Part shown: one piece after another, positions 35,682 through 44,746 of the stretch
Layout: each line of letters begins with the position of its first letter
Position numbering within the stretch: position 1 is the first letter of the stretch
Source of the DNA: Streptomyces sp. NBC_00285
GTDB taxonomy: Bacteria; Actinomycetota; Actinomycetes; Streptomycetales; Streptomycetaceae
Direction of reading: 5' to 3'
Assembly (NCBI RefSeq): GCF_036174265.1
Contig: NZ_CP108055.1
Span: 682,001 to 746,000 of the forward strand
DNA: 64,000 bases
Made by a program: the position numbers and the translations under genes
The notes under the pieces: model-generated
What the model was told of the DNA's origin: nothing
The model's database searches: none
Seen by the model: the letters and a program-made list of their open reading frames with translations, nothing else

Positions 35682-36314
35682 CTACTCCTCCCCCCGCGCC
35701 GCTCCCACCACCAGTCGCAGGATGTCGGCCAGGTCGGCCTCGAACTCGGCGGTGAGGTCGACGGGAAGATCCAGATACGGCCCGAGCCTGCTGTGGCCGG
35801 GTAGTTCGCTGTCCTTAAGCTGACCGCGGCGGTCGCGCGGATCGAGGGCGCCGGGGGTGAAGCGGCCCGATGCCTCGGAGGCGGCGAAGCCGATGACGAA
35901 GGTGCTGATCAGCCGCTCCAGGCGGGGCACTTCCGGTTCCGGGACCCCGGCCTCGATCAGGGCCAGGTAGATGATGTCCACCGCGCGCACGGCGTCCGGC
36001 GTGACGGCGGGGCGTGAGAAGAGCAGGTGCGCCGCCCAGGGGTGACGTTGGGCCACCTGTCTGCAGGCGTGCGCGAGGGTGCTGAGCTGTTCGTCCCAGG
36101 TTCGCTCCTGCGACGGGTCCGACGGCAGCAACGCCGACAGCAGGCGACCGACCATGCCGTCCAGCAACGCCGCCTTGTCCTTGACGTGCCGGTACAGCGC
36201 CATCGGCGTGACGCCGACGCGGTCGGCCAGTGCGCGCATCGACACCGCTTCCAGGCCGCGCTCGTCGGCGATGGCCAGTGCCGCGTCCAGGATCTCTTCC
36301 CGCCTGCCACTCAT
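35682..36314 (-). CDS. TetR family repressor of the adjacent ABC exporter
   Basis: 210 residues. N-terminal HTH: REEILDAALAIADERGLEAV, MRALADRVGVTPMALYRHVKDKAALLDGM. The ligand domain is the TetR_C type (LAHACRQVAQRHPWAAHLLF, FVIGFAASEASGRFTPG). The ATG at 36314 is 3 bases from a double dyad that also precedes the divergent ABC genes, the classic layout of a self-regulated local repressor of drug efflux. Confidence 0.93.
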   Translation of the reverse strand: MSGRREEILDAALAIADERGLEAVSMRALADRVGVTPMALYRHVKDKAALLDGMVGRLLSALLPSDPSQERTWDEQLSTLAHACRQVAQRHPWAAHLLFSRPAVTPDAVRAVDIIYLALIEAGVPEPEVPRLERLISTFVIGFAASEASGRFTPGALDPRDRRGQLKDSELPGHSRLGPYLDLPVDLTAEFEADLADILRLVVGAARGEE

Positions 36315-36316
36315 GG

Positions 36317-36346
36317 GTCTACAGTGTAGACGTATACACCGTAGAC
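36317..36346. promoter_or_regulatory. Double TetR operator between repressor and ABC exporter
   Basis: Two adjacent 15-base dyads: GTCTAC-agt-GTAGAC (36317-36331, perfect) and GTATAC-acc-GTAGAC (36332-36346, one mismatch). They fill most of the 51-base space between the divergent starts, so two repressor dimers could bind side by side and block both promoters. Confidence 0.75.
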
Positions 36347-36365
36347 AAGAGGGGGGCGGGAACGG

Positions 36366-37259
36366 ATGCTCGTCGCGAACGGGTTGGTGAAGTCCTATGG
36401 CCGACATCGCGCACTCGACGGCTTCGACCTGACGGTCGAGCCCTGCGAGATCGTGGGTCTGATCGGCCACAACGGGGCCGGGAAGACGACCTTCGTCGAG
36501 ATCGTCACCGGTCTCGTGCGGCCCGACGCGGGCCGGATCCGCATCGGGGCGTACGACGCGCTGCGGTCCGGGCGGGCCGCGCGGCGGCTCGTCGGAGTGG
36601 CGCCGCAGGAGCCCGCCCTGTACGGCAGCGTCCCGGTGCGGGACAACCTGCGGCTGTTCGCCGGGCTGGCGGGACTGCGCGGGCAGCAGCGGGACGCCGC
36701 GATCACACAGGTCCTGGAGGAGCTTCATCTGTCGGCCCTCGCGGACCGGCCCGTGGGAGTCCTGTCCGGCGGGCAGCGCCGTCGGGTCCAGGCGGCCACG
36801 GCGATGGTCGGCTCGCCACCGCTCCTGTTGCTGGACGAGCCGACCGCCGGGGCCGATCCGGAGACCCGCTCGGCCCTGCTGGCCGCCGTGAGATCCCGCG
36901 CCGAGGCCGGCGCCGCCGTCGTCTACACCACCCACTATCTGCCCGAACTCGTGGACCTGGATGCCACGTTGGCGCTCGCCCGGGCCGGTCGGGTCATCGC
37001 GCGCGGCACCCAGGAGGAGCTCACCCGAAATCTGCCCGGCGAGCTCAGGGTTTCCTTCGCCGACCCGGCCGAGCCCGACCTGCGGATACCGACGACGGAT
37101 CCCGGTGCCGACCTGGCGGCCCTCCTCCACTCGGGCCGCACGCCCGCCTCGGTCGATGTGCGCCGTGCGGACCTGGACGACCTCTACCGATCCCTCGAAT
37201 CCGCAGTGGTCGACAACGCAGCGACCGAGAGCATGGAGGCCCGTGATGCCGCCGCGTGA
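36366..37259 (+). CDS. ABC-2 type exporter ATPase (DrrA-like)
   Basis: 297 residues. Walker A GHNGAGKTT, Q-loop VGVAPQEPALY, signature LSGGQRRRVQ, Walker B LLLLDEPTAGADPE, H-loop YTTHYLPELVD. The C-terminal 80 residues form the accessory domain common in drug-export ATPases. Its 3' end overlaps the permease start by 14 bases. Probably exports a hydrophobic drug or lipid under control of the divergent TetR. Confidence 0.93.
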   Translation: MLVANGLVKSYGRHRALDGFDLTVEPCEIVGLIGHNGAGKTTFVEIVTGLVRPDAGRIRIGAYDALRSGRAARRLVGVAPQEPALYGSVPVRDNLRLFAGLAGLRGQQRDAAITQVLEELHLSALADRPVGVLSGGQRRRVQAATAMVGSPPLLLLDEPTAGADPETRSALLAAVRSRAEAGAAVVYTTHYLPELVDLDATLALARAGRVIARGTQEELTRNLPGELRVSFADPAEPDLRIPTTDPGADLAALLHSGRTPASVDVRRADLDDLYRSLESAVVDNAATESMEARDAAA

Positions 37260-38007
37260 GTCCGCGACCCGCCTCGGCGTCCTCGTACGCCACAACGCGC
37301 TGTTGATGCTGCGCGAACCCGGCCCGCTGCTGAGCCGGATGATCCTGCCGCTGGTCTTCATGACCCTGCTGCGCCCGCTCTACCTGTCCGCGCAGGGCCG
37401 CGTGGCCGGTACCGAACAGGCGGTCGTCGGCACGCTGGTCACCTTCTCGCTGCTCGCGCTCAGCATCTCCGGAAACGCGATCCTCACCGAACGGCTCGGC
37501 CACACCTGGGACCGACTGCGCGGCACGACGCTGCATCCGGCGGAGCTGCTGCTCGGCAAGGCCGTCCCCGTCCTCACCGCCCTGCTCGCCCAGCAACTCG
37601 TGATCGTCGCCTTCGGGGCGTGGGTGTTCGGGCTGCGCGTTCCGCATCCGTTCCTGCTGCTGGGCGTCCTGCTCAGCTGGAGCTGTGCGCTGCTCGGCCT
37701 CGGGGCGCTGCTGGGCGTCGTGGTCCGCAGCATGGGCGAGCTCTCGGCCGCCTACGACATCGGCGGCATGCTCCTCAGCAGCGTCGGCGGGGCGCTCGTC
37801 CCGCTCAGCGTGCTGCCTGCCTGGGTCGCGGACGTGGCCCCCGCATCCCCCGGCTACTGGGCCGCACACGGCCTGCGCGCCGCGCTCGCAGGCGACGCCG
37901 GTACCTCGGCGACGGCCTGCGGCACGCTCATCGGCGTAGCAGTGGTCTGCGCGACCCTGGCCTCGGTCCGCCTGCAAGGTCGCAGCGGGCGGGTGGTGGC
38001 GCTCTAG
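37246..38007 (+). CDS. ABC-2 type exporter permease
   Basis: 253 residues with about six membrane segments (LLSRMILPLVFMTLLRPLYL, VVGTLVTFSLLALSISGNAI, LLAQQLVIVAFGAWVFGL, FLLLGVLLSWSCALLGLGAL, YDIGGMLLSSVGGALVPLSV, ACGTLIGVAVVCATLASV), typical of ABC-2 permeases. ATG at 37246 with GGAGG before it, overlapping the ATPase gene, so it is translationally coupled. Confidence 0.92.
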   Translation: MPPRESATRLGVLVRHNALLMLREPGPLLSRMILPLVFMTLLRPLYLSAQGRVAGTEQAVVGTLVTFSLLALSISGNAILTERLGHTWDRLRGTTLHPAELLLGKAVPVLTALLAQQLVIVAFGAWVFGLRVPHPFLLLGVLLSWSCALLGLGALLGVVVRSMGELSAAYDIGGMLLSSVGGALVPLSVLPAWVADVAPASPGYWAAHGLRAALAGDAGTSATACGTLIGVAVVCATLASVRLQGRSGRVVAL

Positions 38008-38227
38008 GCCGGACGTTCGCCAGGTGCCGGCGCGGGCGCAGGCCGAGGAGGTGGAGGGCGTCCCCTCGCTCGCATCCCGGCGAGGGGTTCCGCGACGCCG
38101 CGGGGCCTCCTCACGTACGACACCCGCGCAACGGATGTGATGACCGTGCCGGCCGAGTTCCCCGCGTGACGCGACGGCACGGCACGGCACGCGGGTGGAC
38201 CGGCCGACCTCGCCGGGGCCACAGGGT

Positions 38228-39013
38228 TCAGGCCGATCCGCCGTTGCTCTTGAGCAGTTGCCCGTTGATCCACTGCCCTTGCGGTGAGCACAGGAAGTCC
38301 ACGAGGTGGGCCGTGTCCTGCGGGGTTCCGAGGCGGCCGAGCGGAGTGGCGTCGAGACAGTGCGCCCTGGTCTCCTCGGACATCCAACCGGTGTCGACGG
38401 GGCCGGGGTTGACGGCGTTGGCGGTCACGCCGAGGTGGGCGAGTTCGTGTGCGGCGGCCAGGGTGATGCGGTCCATGGCGCCCTTGCTCGCCCCGTACGG
38501 CAGATTGCCCACGGTGTGGTCGCTGGTGAGGCTGATGATCCGGCCGGTGCCCCGTTCCGCGGTGAAGCGGCGGCCGAACTCGCGGATCAGCAGCCAGGTT
38601 GCGCGCGCGTTGACGGCGAAGTGCCGGTCGAAGCTCTCGACGGTGGTGTCGAGCAGACCGGAGTCGACGGACTCGCAGTGGCTCATGACGAGCGCGGTGA
38701 CGGGGCCGAGGCGCCGCTCCGCCTCATCGAAGACCCGGGCCGGAGTGTCGGGGTCGGCGAGGTCCGCCTCGATCGCGGTGGTGGCCGCGCCCTGCTCGGA
38801 CAGGAGCCCGGCGATCGCCTCGGTCGCGCCGGCTTCGGCGCCCCACGTCATGCGGGCGTCGTACGGGTTGAAGTAGGTGAAGGCGATGTCCCACCCTGAG
38901 GCCGCGAGCCGCTCGGCGATGGCGGCTCCGATGCCGACGGTGCGGCCCACGCCGGTGATCAGTGCGAGTGGGCGGGGGCCGGCGGAGACGGGGTGCTCGA
39001 TGAGTGTCGTCAC
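38228..39013 (-). CDS. Short-chain dehydrogenase/reductase
   Basis: 261 residues. Cofactor motif TGVGRTVGIGAAIAERLA (an enoyl reductase-like spacing variant), DLADPD, NARATW, the Ser in IISLTSDHT, and catalytic YGASK, then NAVNPGPVDTGW. Closely resembles classical 3-oxoacyl reductase-like SDRs. GTG start at 39013. It stands alone, with about 220 gene-free bases on one side and 275 on the other. Substrate unknown; it is too far from the lipid cluster to be called its missing ketoreductase. Confidence 0.9.
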   Translation of the reverse strand: MTTLIEHPVSAGPRPLALITGVGRTVGIGAAIAERLAASGWDIAFTYFNPYDARMTWGAEAGATEAIAGLLSEQGAATTAIEADLADPDTPARVFDEAERRLGPVTALVMSHCESVDSGLLDTTVESFDRHFAVNARATWLLIREFGRRFTAERGTGRIISLTSDHTVGNLPYGASKGAMDRITLAAAHELAHLGVTANAVNPGPVDTGWMSEETRAHCLDATPLGRLGTPQDTAHLVDFLCSPQGQWINGQLLKSNGGSA

Positions 39014-39287
39014 GAGCTGGGATCGTTCAGGAACGGCGACGGGCCGACAACCCTTTTTCTGGATCCCGGCAGGTCCAGCGAGGGCCTCCGATTGTTGAAA
39101 ATCGCTCTACTCTTCCACATCCGCGAGCTCCAGGGGCCCTCTTGGCCGGAACTCGCCTTCCAGTGACTAAAGTTCAACCTCGCTGCTCGCGAGTTCTGCG
39201 GTTACCTGCGGTAGTGGCTTGATTTACCTGATCCCCAGCCGTAACTCTTCCATCACAACCGGCCAAGACTCTGGGGGGAGTTGGCTT

Positions 39288-40193
39288 ATGGAAGGCACTG
39301 TCGACGGGTTTCGCTACGGGGTGGTGACCCCGGTCGCCGCCTATCTGATGGCATGTCTGGGAGGGGCTCTGGGGCTGCGCTGCATCGTGCGCAGCCTGCC
39401 CGGCAACCAGTCATGGAAGGGGGGTTGGCTGGCGCTCGGCGCGGCCTCGATCGGCTGCGGCATCTGGACGATGCACTTCATCGCCATGATCGGCTTCCAG
39501 GTCGTGCAGACCCGGATCCGTTACGACGCCGGGCTCACGGTGCTCAGTCTCGCCGTGTCGATCGTCGTGGTGGGCATCGGCGTGTTCATCGTCGGCTACC
39601 GCGGCGCCAGCGCCCTGAACCTGTCCATCGCGGGCGTGATCACCGGGCTCGGCGTGGCGGCCATGCACTACCTGGGCATGGCGGCACTGCATCTCAACGG
39701 GACGATCCAGTACGACCCTTACGTCGTCGCGCTCTCCGTGGTGATCGCGATCGTCGCGGCGAGCGCGGCACTGTGGGCCGCCGTCTCGATCCGCGGTTTC
39801 CTGACCAGCCTCGGGGCCAGCCTGATCATGGGTGTCGCCGTCTCCGGGATGCACTACACCGGAATGGCCGCGGTCAGCGTCCATGTACACGGCAGGACCG
39901 GCGGCTCGTGGGCGGGCGACTCGCCCTCCTCCCTGCTGCTGCCGATGCTCGTGGGGCCGGTGATCTTCCTCGTGCTGGCCGGGGTGGTCGTGATGTTCGA
40001 CCCGCTGCTGGTGCTCGGCGACGGTGACTGGAACCGACAGTCCGCCTCACCGGCGCGTACCGTGCCGCGGCCCGAATCCCTCTTCGAGGACCAGCAGGAC
40101 CGGGTCGGCTCCGCACACGCCCCGCAGGATCCGCAGTGGGCCGCGCCCCGCACAGGTCAGGGAATCCCCCGGAAGTCCCCACAGATCCGGTGA
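39288..40193 (+). CDS. MHYT-domain integral membrane sensor
   Basis: 301 residues. Seven membrane segments with the three MHYT-family repeats: WTMHFIAMIGF, AAMHYLGMAALH and SGMHYTGMAAVS. Such domains are thought to bind copper and sense O2, CO or NO at the outer face. A polar tail of about 60 residues follows, without GGDEF, EAL or kinase domains, so signalling must use a partner. GGGGGGAG precedes the ATG at 39288. Confidence 0.92.
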   Translation: MEGTVDGFRYGVVTPVAAYLMACLGGALGLRCIVRSLPGNQSWKGGWLALGAASIGCGIWTMHFIAMIGFQVVQTRIRYDAGLTVLSLAVSIVVVGIGVFIVGYRGASALNLSIAGVITGLGVAAMHYLGMAALHLNGTIQYDPYVVALSVVIAIVAASAALWAAVSIRGFLTSLGASLIMGVAVSGMHYTGMAAVSVHVHGRTGGSWAGDSPSSLLLPMLVGPVIFLVLAGVVVMFDPLLVLGDGDWNRQSASPARTVPRPESLFEDQQDRVGSAHAPQDPQWAAPRTGQGIPRKSPQIR

Positions 40194-40265
40194 TTTCCGG
40201 GAGGGACGGTGCCCAGCGGCCCTCCCCCTTCCCGGCCGGTTCTAGATCGTTGTTACGGTGCACCG

Positions 40266-41768
40266 GTGTCTGACTCCTCACGCGATACCGCCGAAGGCGC
40301 CGGCTGGGGCTCCGCCCGACTCGGCGAGTACAAGCGGCTGATGCCGACCGAGGTCGAGAAGATCTCGTGGCTGAACCCGAAGACGCTGTGGGCCGCCCGC
40401 AACGGCGTGGTCGCCTCCTGGTTCGGGGACCCCACGGGCCGTACCCGGAACCGCTGGGTGGCCCAGCGCGCCGCGGCCGGCGCACCCGCCGACAAGGTGA
40501 TCCGGCGCGAGGACCCGGAGCGGTTCTCGTTCATGGTCATCGGCGACACCGGGGAGGGCGACGACCCCCAGTACGCGGTCGTGCCCGGGTTTCTGAGGAT
40601 CAGTCAGGACACCCGGTTCGCCGTCGTCGCCAGTGACGTGATCTACCCGGTGGGAAGCGCGGACGACTACGACACCAAGTTCTACCGGCCGTACCAGGAC
40701 TATCCGGCGCCGATCTACGCGATACCCGGCAACCACGACTGGTACGAGGACCTCGGCGCGTTCATGCGCGTCTTCTGCGACGCCACGTCGCCCCTCGCAC
40801 CCGAACCCGGCCCGCGCCCCCTCACCCGCGCCTGGCTGCGCTCCCTGTTCTGGCACCGTCCGCGCACCGACGACGGCCAACACCTCGATGGCGCCCGCAA
40901 GTTGCGTGCGGCTCCGGCCCAACAGGCCGCCCAGCCGGGCCCGTACTGGGCTGTGGACGCGGGCCCGCTGCGCATCATCGGCATAGACACAGGGCTGCTC
41001 GGAACCATCGACGCCGAACAGGGCGCATGGCTGCGCGAGGTCTCCCGGGGACCTCGCCCCAAGATCCTCATCACGGGATCGCCCCTCTACGTGGACGGCG
41101 AACACCACCCCTGCGCCATCGAGGGAGGCGGCACGGTCGACGACATCGTCCGCGACCCCGAGCACCACTTCGTCGCGTCGATAGGCGGCGACATCCACAA
41201 CTACCAGCGCTACCCGGTCGACGTGGACGGCCGGACCATCCAGTACGTCGTCTCGGGCGGCGGCGGGGCGTTCATGCACGCCACCCACACCATCCCGCAC
41301 GTCTCGATCGCGGACGTCACCGAGAAGGACTTCCGCTGCTACCCGCTGCGCGGCGACTCCCTGGCCTTCTACAGCAGGCTCTACGGGCGCAGGCTGCACC
41401 TGCGCCGCTTCTTCACCCTCGCCGAGGCCGAGGCCACCGCGGTGATCGCCGAGCGCCTCGGCATCCCGCCGACCCGCAATCCGGGCGAGGCGGCGCGCGT
41501 GACGTTCCGCACCCGCCTGGTGGCCAGTCTCCTGGGCGCCGGCGGCCGGCCGGACCGCACCTCACGGTTCCGGCTCCCGGTGCGCAAGATCTACACACAG
41601 CTGTTCTCGCCGAGCTCGGCGACCTACAGTCCGCCGTTCTTCAAGTGCTTCCTCCGGCTGGACGTCACCCCGGAGGCGGTGCGTCTGCGCTGTTTCGCCG
41701 CCACCGGCAACCTCGCCCAGGAGCTCGACCCGCCGGTCGAGGACGAGGTGACCATTCCGCTGGCCTGA
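40266..41768 (+). CDS. Calcineurin-like metallophosphoesterase
   Basis: 500 residues. Metal-binding blocks of the family: FMVIGDTGEGDD (motif I), VVASDVIYPVGS (motif II), AIPGNHDWYED (motif III, GNHD) and VASIGGDIHNYQRY (late His motif). The C-terminal 130 residues carry no recognised domain. No signal peptide, so it is probably cytoplasmic, with a phosphoester substrate unknown. The GTG at 40266 was chosen because sequence before it is Pro-rich and not conserved-looking. Confidence 0.88.
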   Translation: MSDSSRDTAEGAGWGSARLGEYKRLMPTEVEKISWLNPKTLWAARNGVVASWFGDPTGRTRNRWVAQRAAAGAPADKVIRREDPERFSFMVIGDTGEGDDPQYAVVPGFLRISQDTRFAVVASDVIYPVGSADDYDTKFYRPYQDYPAPIYAIPGNHDWYEDLGAFMRVFCDATSPLAPEPGPRPLTRAWLRSLFWHRPRTDDGQHLDGARKLRAAPAQQAAQPGPYWAVDAGPLRIIGIDTGLLGTIDAEQGAWLREVSRGPRPKILITGSPLYVDGEHHPCAIEGGGTVDDIVRDPEHHFVASIGGDIHNYQRYPVDVDGRTIQYVVSGGGGAFMHATHTIPHVSIADVTEKDFRCYPLRGDSLAFYSRLYGRRLHLRRFFTLAEAEATAVIAERLGIPPTRNPGEAARVTFRTRLVASLLGAGGRPDRTSRFRLPVRKIYTQLFSPSSATYSPPFFKCFLRLDVTPEAVRLRCFAATGNLAQELDPPVEDEVTIPLA

Positions 41769-41835
41769 TCCGGCCCCGACGGCCCCTCGAAACGGGAACA
41801 CCACAGGTCGCGGGCGGGTTGGCACCCTCGTACTA

Positions 41836-41849
41836 CTTGATGCATCAAG
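41836..41849. promoter_or_regulatory. 14-bp perfect palindrome upstream of the LLM oxidoreductase
   Basis: CTTGATGCATCAAG is fully self-complementary and lies 18 bases before the GTG start, overlapping where the transcript start or promoter should be. It looks like a MarR/PadR-type operator. No such regulator is adjacent; the MarR gene at 51.6-52.1 kb is the only one in the window. Confidence 0.6.
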
Positions 41850-41866
41850 CACCCACGGAGGAACCC

Positions 41867-42895
41867 GTGCCGCCGACCTCACGCCCCCTGCGCAAGCTGG
41901 GCTTCCTGACCATCGGCCTGTTCGACGAGGCGGATCCGCGGCGCGGCCACGAATCCACCCTGGAGATCATCGAACTGGGCGAGCGGCTGGGCTTCGACAG
42001 CGCGTGGCTGCGCCACCGCCATCTCCAGTACGGCATCTCGTCCCCCGTCGCCGTCATGGCGGCGGCCTCGCAGCGCACCAGCCGCATCGAGCTCGGCACC
42101 GCGGTCATCCCGCTCGGCTGGGAGAACCCGCTGCGACTGGCCGAGGACCTGGCGACCGTGGACATCCTGTCCGGCGGCAGGGTGAATCCGGGGGTGAGTG
42201 TGGGCCCACCGATGCACTTCGACGGGGTCAAGGAAGCGCTGTACCCGGACACGGCCGACGCCGAGGACTTCTCCTACGAGCGGGTGCGGCGACTGCTGGA
42301 CCTCGTACGCGGCAAGCCGGCCAGCGACTTCAGCGGAATGCAGGGGTTCGAGGTCTTCTCCGACCGGGTGCAGCCGCACTCCCCCGGTCTCGGCCGACGT
42401 CTGTGGTACGGCGGCGGCAGTCTGGGCTCGGCACGCTGGGCCGGTGAGCATGGCATGAACTTCCTGACCAGCAGCGTCGTCAAGGCGGAGGCCGCCGACG
42501 GGCCGTACGACTTCGCCGGGATCCAGCACTCGCACATCCGCGCCTTCCGCGCCGCCCACCCGGACGGCGAGGACGCCCGCGTGTCCCAGGGGCTCGTCGT
42601 CATCCCCACCGACTCGGCGTCGCCGCAGCAGCGTACGAAGTACGAGGAGTACGCGGCGAAGCGCACCCCTCGTACCGCTTCCCCGCAGGGTCCGGCGCGG
42701 CTGATGTTCGCACCGGACATCGTCGGCACCTCTGCGGAGATCGCCGAACAGCTGCGCGCGCACGCCGCGTTCCGTGAGGTGGACGAGGTGGCGTTCGCGC
42801 TGCCGTTCTCCTTCGAGCACGAGGACTATGTGCAGATCCTCACCGACATCGCGACGAGGCTGGGGCCGGCGCTGGGCTGGCAGCCCGCCGCCTGA
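41867..42895 (+). CDS. LLM-class flavin-dependent oxidoreductase
   Basis: 342-residue luciferase-like monooxygenase: LGFLTIGLFDEADPRRGHES, ERLGFDSAWLRHRHLQYG, AAASQRTSRIELGTAVIPLG, NPLRLAEDLATVDILSGGR and RLWYGGGSLGSARWAGEHG. It uses reduced FMN and O2, often on alkyl or heterocyclic substrates. A flavin reductase is not adjacent. GGAGGAA precedes the GTG. The operator-like palindrome suggests repression by a small-molecule sensor. Confidence 0.92.
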   Translation: MPPTSRPLRKLGFLTIGLFDEADPRRGHESTLEIIELGERLGFDSAWLRHRHLQYGISSPVAVMAAASQRTSRIELGTAVIPLGWENPLRLAEDLATVDILSGGRVNPGVSVGPPMHFDGVKEALYPDTADAEDFSYERVRRLLDLVRGKPASDFSGMQGFEVFSDRVQPHSPGLGRRLWYGGGSLGSARWAGEHGMNFLTSSVVKAEAADGPYDFAGIQHSHIRAFRAAHPDGEDARVSQGLVVIPTDSASPQQRTKYEEYAAKRTPRTASPQGPARLMFAPDIVGTSAEIAEQLRAHAAFREVDEVAFALPFSFEHEDYVQILTDIATRLGPALGWQPAA

Positions 42896-42900
42896 CTCGA

Positions 42901-42929
42901 CGGGCCGGGGGGCGCGGCTTCCCGGCCCG
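42901..42929. terminator. Hairpin between convergent LLM and dioxygenase genes
   Basis: CGGGCCGGG (42901-42909) pairs with CCCGGCCCG (42921-42929), loop 11, just after the LLM stop. Confidence 0.65.
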
Positions 42930-43062
42930 ACGATCGGAACCAGATGGGCGGGCGAACCGGATCGGCCTCAGCTGCCCCCGGCACCCACGGGACTCCCGGA
43001 GCGTCTTCCCCAGGGGGATCCGACCCGGCCGGTTCCCCGCACGGCGCCCCGGCCCTGCCGGG

Positions 43063-44028
43063 TCACCAGCGCCCCACCTCGGTCCCCGTGATCGGCTCCG
43101 ACGGCTTGCCGTCCGCCCCCACCGGGACGTCACCCGCCAGCATCACCCGGTGCATGATCCTGGGGAAGCCGAGGTGGGCGTTGTCGCCGGGGGCCAGATG
43201 AATGGTGGCCCGGTTGTCCCAGAAGGCCACGCTGTCCGGCTCCCAGCGGAAGCGGACCGTGTACTCGGGCCGTACCGCCTGTTCGAGGAGCATGTCGAGG
43301 ATCGCCCGGCTCTCGGCACGGGAGAGGTCGGCGATCTGCTCGACGTAGTAGCCGTTGACGAAGAGGATCCGCTCCCCCGTCTCGGGGTGGACGCGCACCA
43401 GCGGGTGCAGCGAGGCGACCTGGTGGTCCAGGAGGTGCCGGACATAGGCGTCGTCACCGGGCCGGGGCTGGTAGCCCACACCGAGCCGGTGCTCCACGCG
43501 CAGGCCGTCGATGAACTCCCGCACCGCACCGGACAGTCCGGCGTAGGCGGCCGCGAGGTTGGACCAGGTGGTGTCCCCGCCGTACGGCGGTACGGTCTCG
43601 GCGCGCAGGATCGTCGCGGCCGGCGGGTCGACGCGGGCGCCGTGGTCGCAGTGCCAGCCGCGCAGCAGGGTGTGCCGTCGGCGTTGCAGCCACTCCTCGT
43701 GCTCCATGCCGAACTTCCCGCCCAGTTCCAGCCGGTCGGCGGTCGTCTCGACCTCCGGGAAGTCCACGGGCGAGGCGCCGCCGCGCTTGCGCAGCACGAT
43801 CGGCTCACCGAACCGGCGGGCGAAGGCCACGTGCCCGGTGTGGTCCAGCTTCTGCCCGCGGAAGAACACCACCTTCCAGCGCAGCACAGCGGCCCGGATC
43901 GCGGCGACCACCGAGTCGTCCAGGTCGTCGGCCAGGTCGACCCCGGTGATCTCCGCTCCGATGTGCCCGGCGACCGGGTTCACCTCGATGCCCGCGTCCC
44001 GCTTCGCCGTGCCCTTGTCCGTCGTCAT
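43063..44028 (-). CDS. TauD/TfdA-type Fe(II)/2-oxoglutarate dioxygenase
   Basis: 321 residues. Family opening GHIGAEITGVDLADDLDD, KVVFFRGQKLDHTGHVAFAR, iron ligands His126 and Asp128 in GWHCDHG, distal His in DNRATIHLAPGD and the 2-oxoglutarate Arg in the RIMHRVML segment. Members hydroxylate sulfonates, aryloxyalkanoates, gamma-butyrobetaine or natural-product intermediates. No sulfonate transporter is near, so a taurine role is not supported. Divergent from the HIT-like gene. Confidence 0.92.
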   Translation of the reverse strand: MTTDKGTAKRDAGIEVNPVAGHIGAEITGVDLADDLDDSVVAAIRAAVLRWKVVFFRGQKLDHTGHVAFARRFGEPIVLRKRGGASPVDFPEVETTADRLELGGKFGMEHEEWLQRRRHTLLRGWHCDHGARVDPPAATILRAETVPPYGGDTTWSNLAAAYAGLSGAVREFIDGLRVEHRLGVGYQPRPGDDAYVRHLLDHQVASLHPLVRVHPETGERILFVNGYYVEQIADLSRAESRAILDMLLEQAVRPEYTVRFRWEPDSVAFWDNRATIHLAPGDNAHLGFPRIMHRVMLAGDVPVGADGKPSEPITGTEVGRW

Positions 44029-44117
44029 GGCTGCTCCGTCGATCGCCGCGCCTGTGTCTGTCCAGGAGTGACGGTCCCCTCCCCGCGGGGCGCGTCACCC
44101 ATGCTTGACTGCCCATC

Positions 44118-44744
44118 GTGACCGCTTCCTCAACTCCCCACGAACCCAGCGCCTTCGTTCGGCGCCTGCAGACCGGCGAACGGCTGCCCCTGCCGGCCGA
44201 CTCGGTGACGGACTGGGACACCTTCCCCTTCGAAGGGGACTTCCGGGTCAAGCGGATCCAGCCACCCGTCCTCCCCGAGCCCGGGCGCCAGGGCGAGGAC
44301 GGCCCGGACAGCTGCCGCACCTGCAACAAGCCGGTGGAGGAGGCACTGTGGGCGGACGACCACTGGCGACTGGACGCGGTCGGCACCGAGTCCCGGCTGC
44401 CGGCGGTCGTCATACTGCAGCCGCGCGGCCACTACGACCTGACCGACCTGCCCGCCGAGCGTGCGGCCGAACTCGGCCCCCGCCTCCAGCGGGCGGAACG
44501 GGCGGTGCTCGCCCTCGACGGCGTCGCTCGCGTCCACGTCAACCGCTGGGGCGACGGAGCCGCCCACCTCCACTTCTGGCTGCTCGCCCGGCCGGCCGGG
44601 CTGACGCAGCTGCGGGGAACCTTCCTGTCGGTCTGGGAGGAGCTCCTGCCACCCCTGTCGGACGAGGACCGTCGACAGGCCCACCAAAGGATCGCCGCCG
44701 CGCTGGCCGCGGAGGGCGGCACGGCCCACGCCCTCGCACGGTGA
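44118..44744 (+). CDS. HIT-like protein with CxxC pair
   Basis: 208 residues. The HIT-fold core is visible as LPAVVILQPRGHYDLTDLP (helper strand) and the motif GDGAAHLHFWLLARPAG with His150 and His152, near HxHxH. A zinc-type CRTC pair (66, 69) lies upstream, as in many HIT hydrolases. The third His is missing (WLLAR instead of HxH), so nucleotide hydrolase/transferase activity is uncertain. GTG start at 44118. Divergent from the dioxygenase; a decayed aldo-keto reductase fragment follows at once. Confidence 0.75.
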   Translation: MTASSTPHEPSAFVRRLQTGERLPLPADSVTDWDTFPFEGDFRVKRIQPPVLPEPGRQGEDGPDSCRTCNKPVEEALWADDHWRLDAVGTESRLPAVVILQPRGHYDLTDLPAERAAELGPRLQRAERAVLALDGVARVHVNRWGDGAAHLHFWLLARPAGLTQLRGTFLSVWEELLPPLSDEDRRQAHQRIAAALAAEGGTAHALAR

Positions 44745-44746
44745 CC

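Noticed and set aside
38228..39013. SDR as the missing beta-keto reductase of the lipid cluster
   Set aside because: It lies 22 kb away as a single gene with no shared regulation visible. Nothing in the sequence links it to the cluster.
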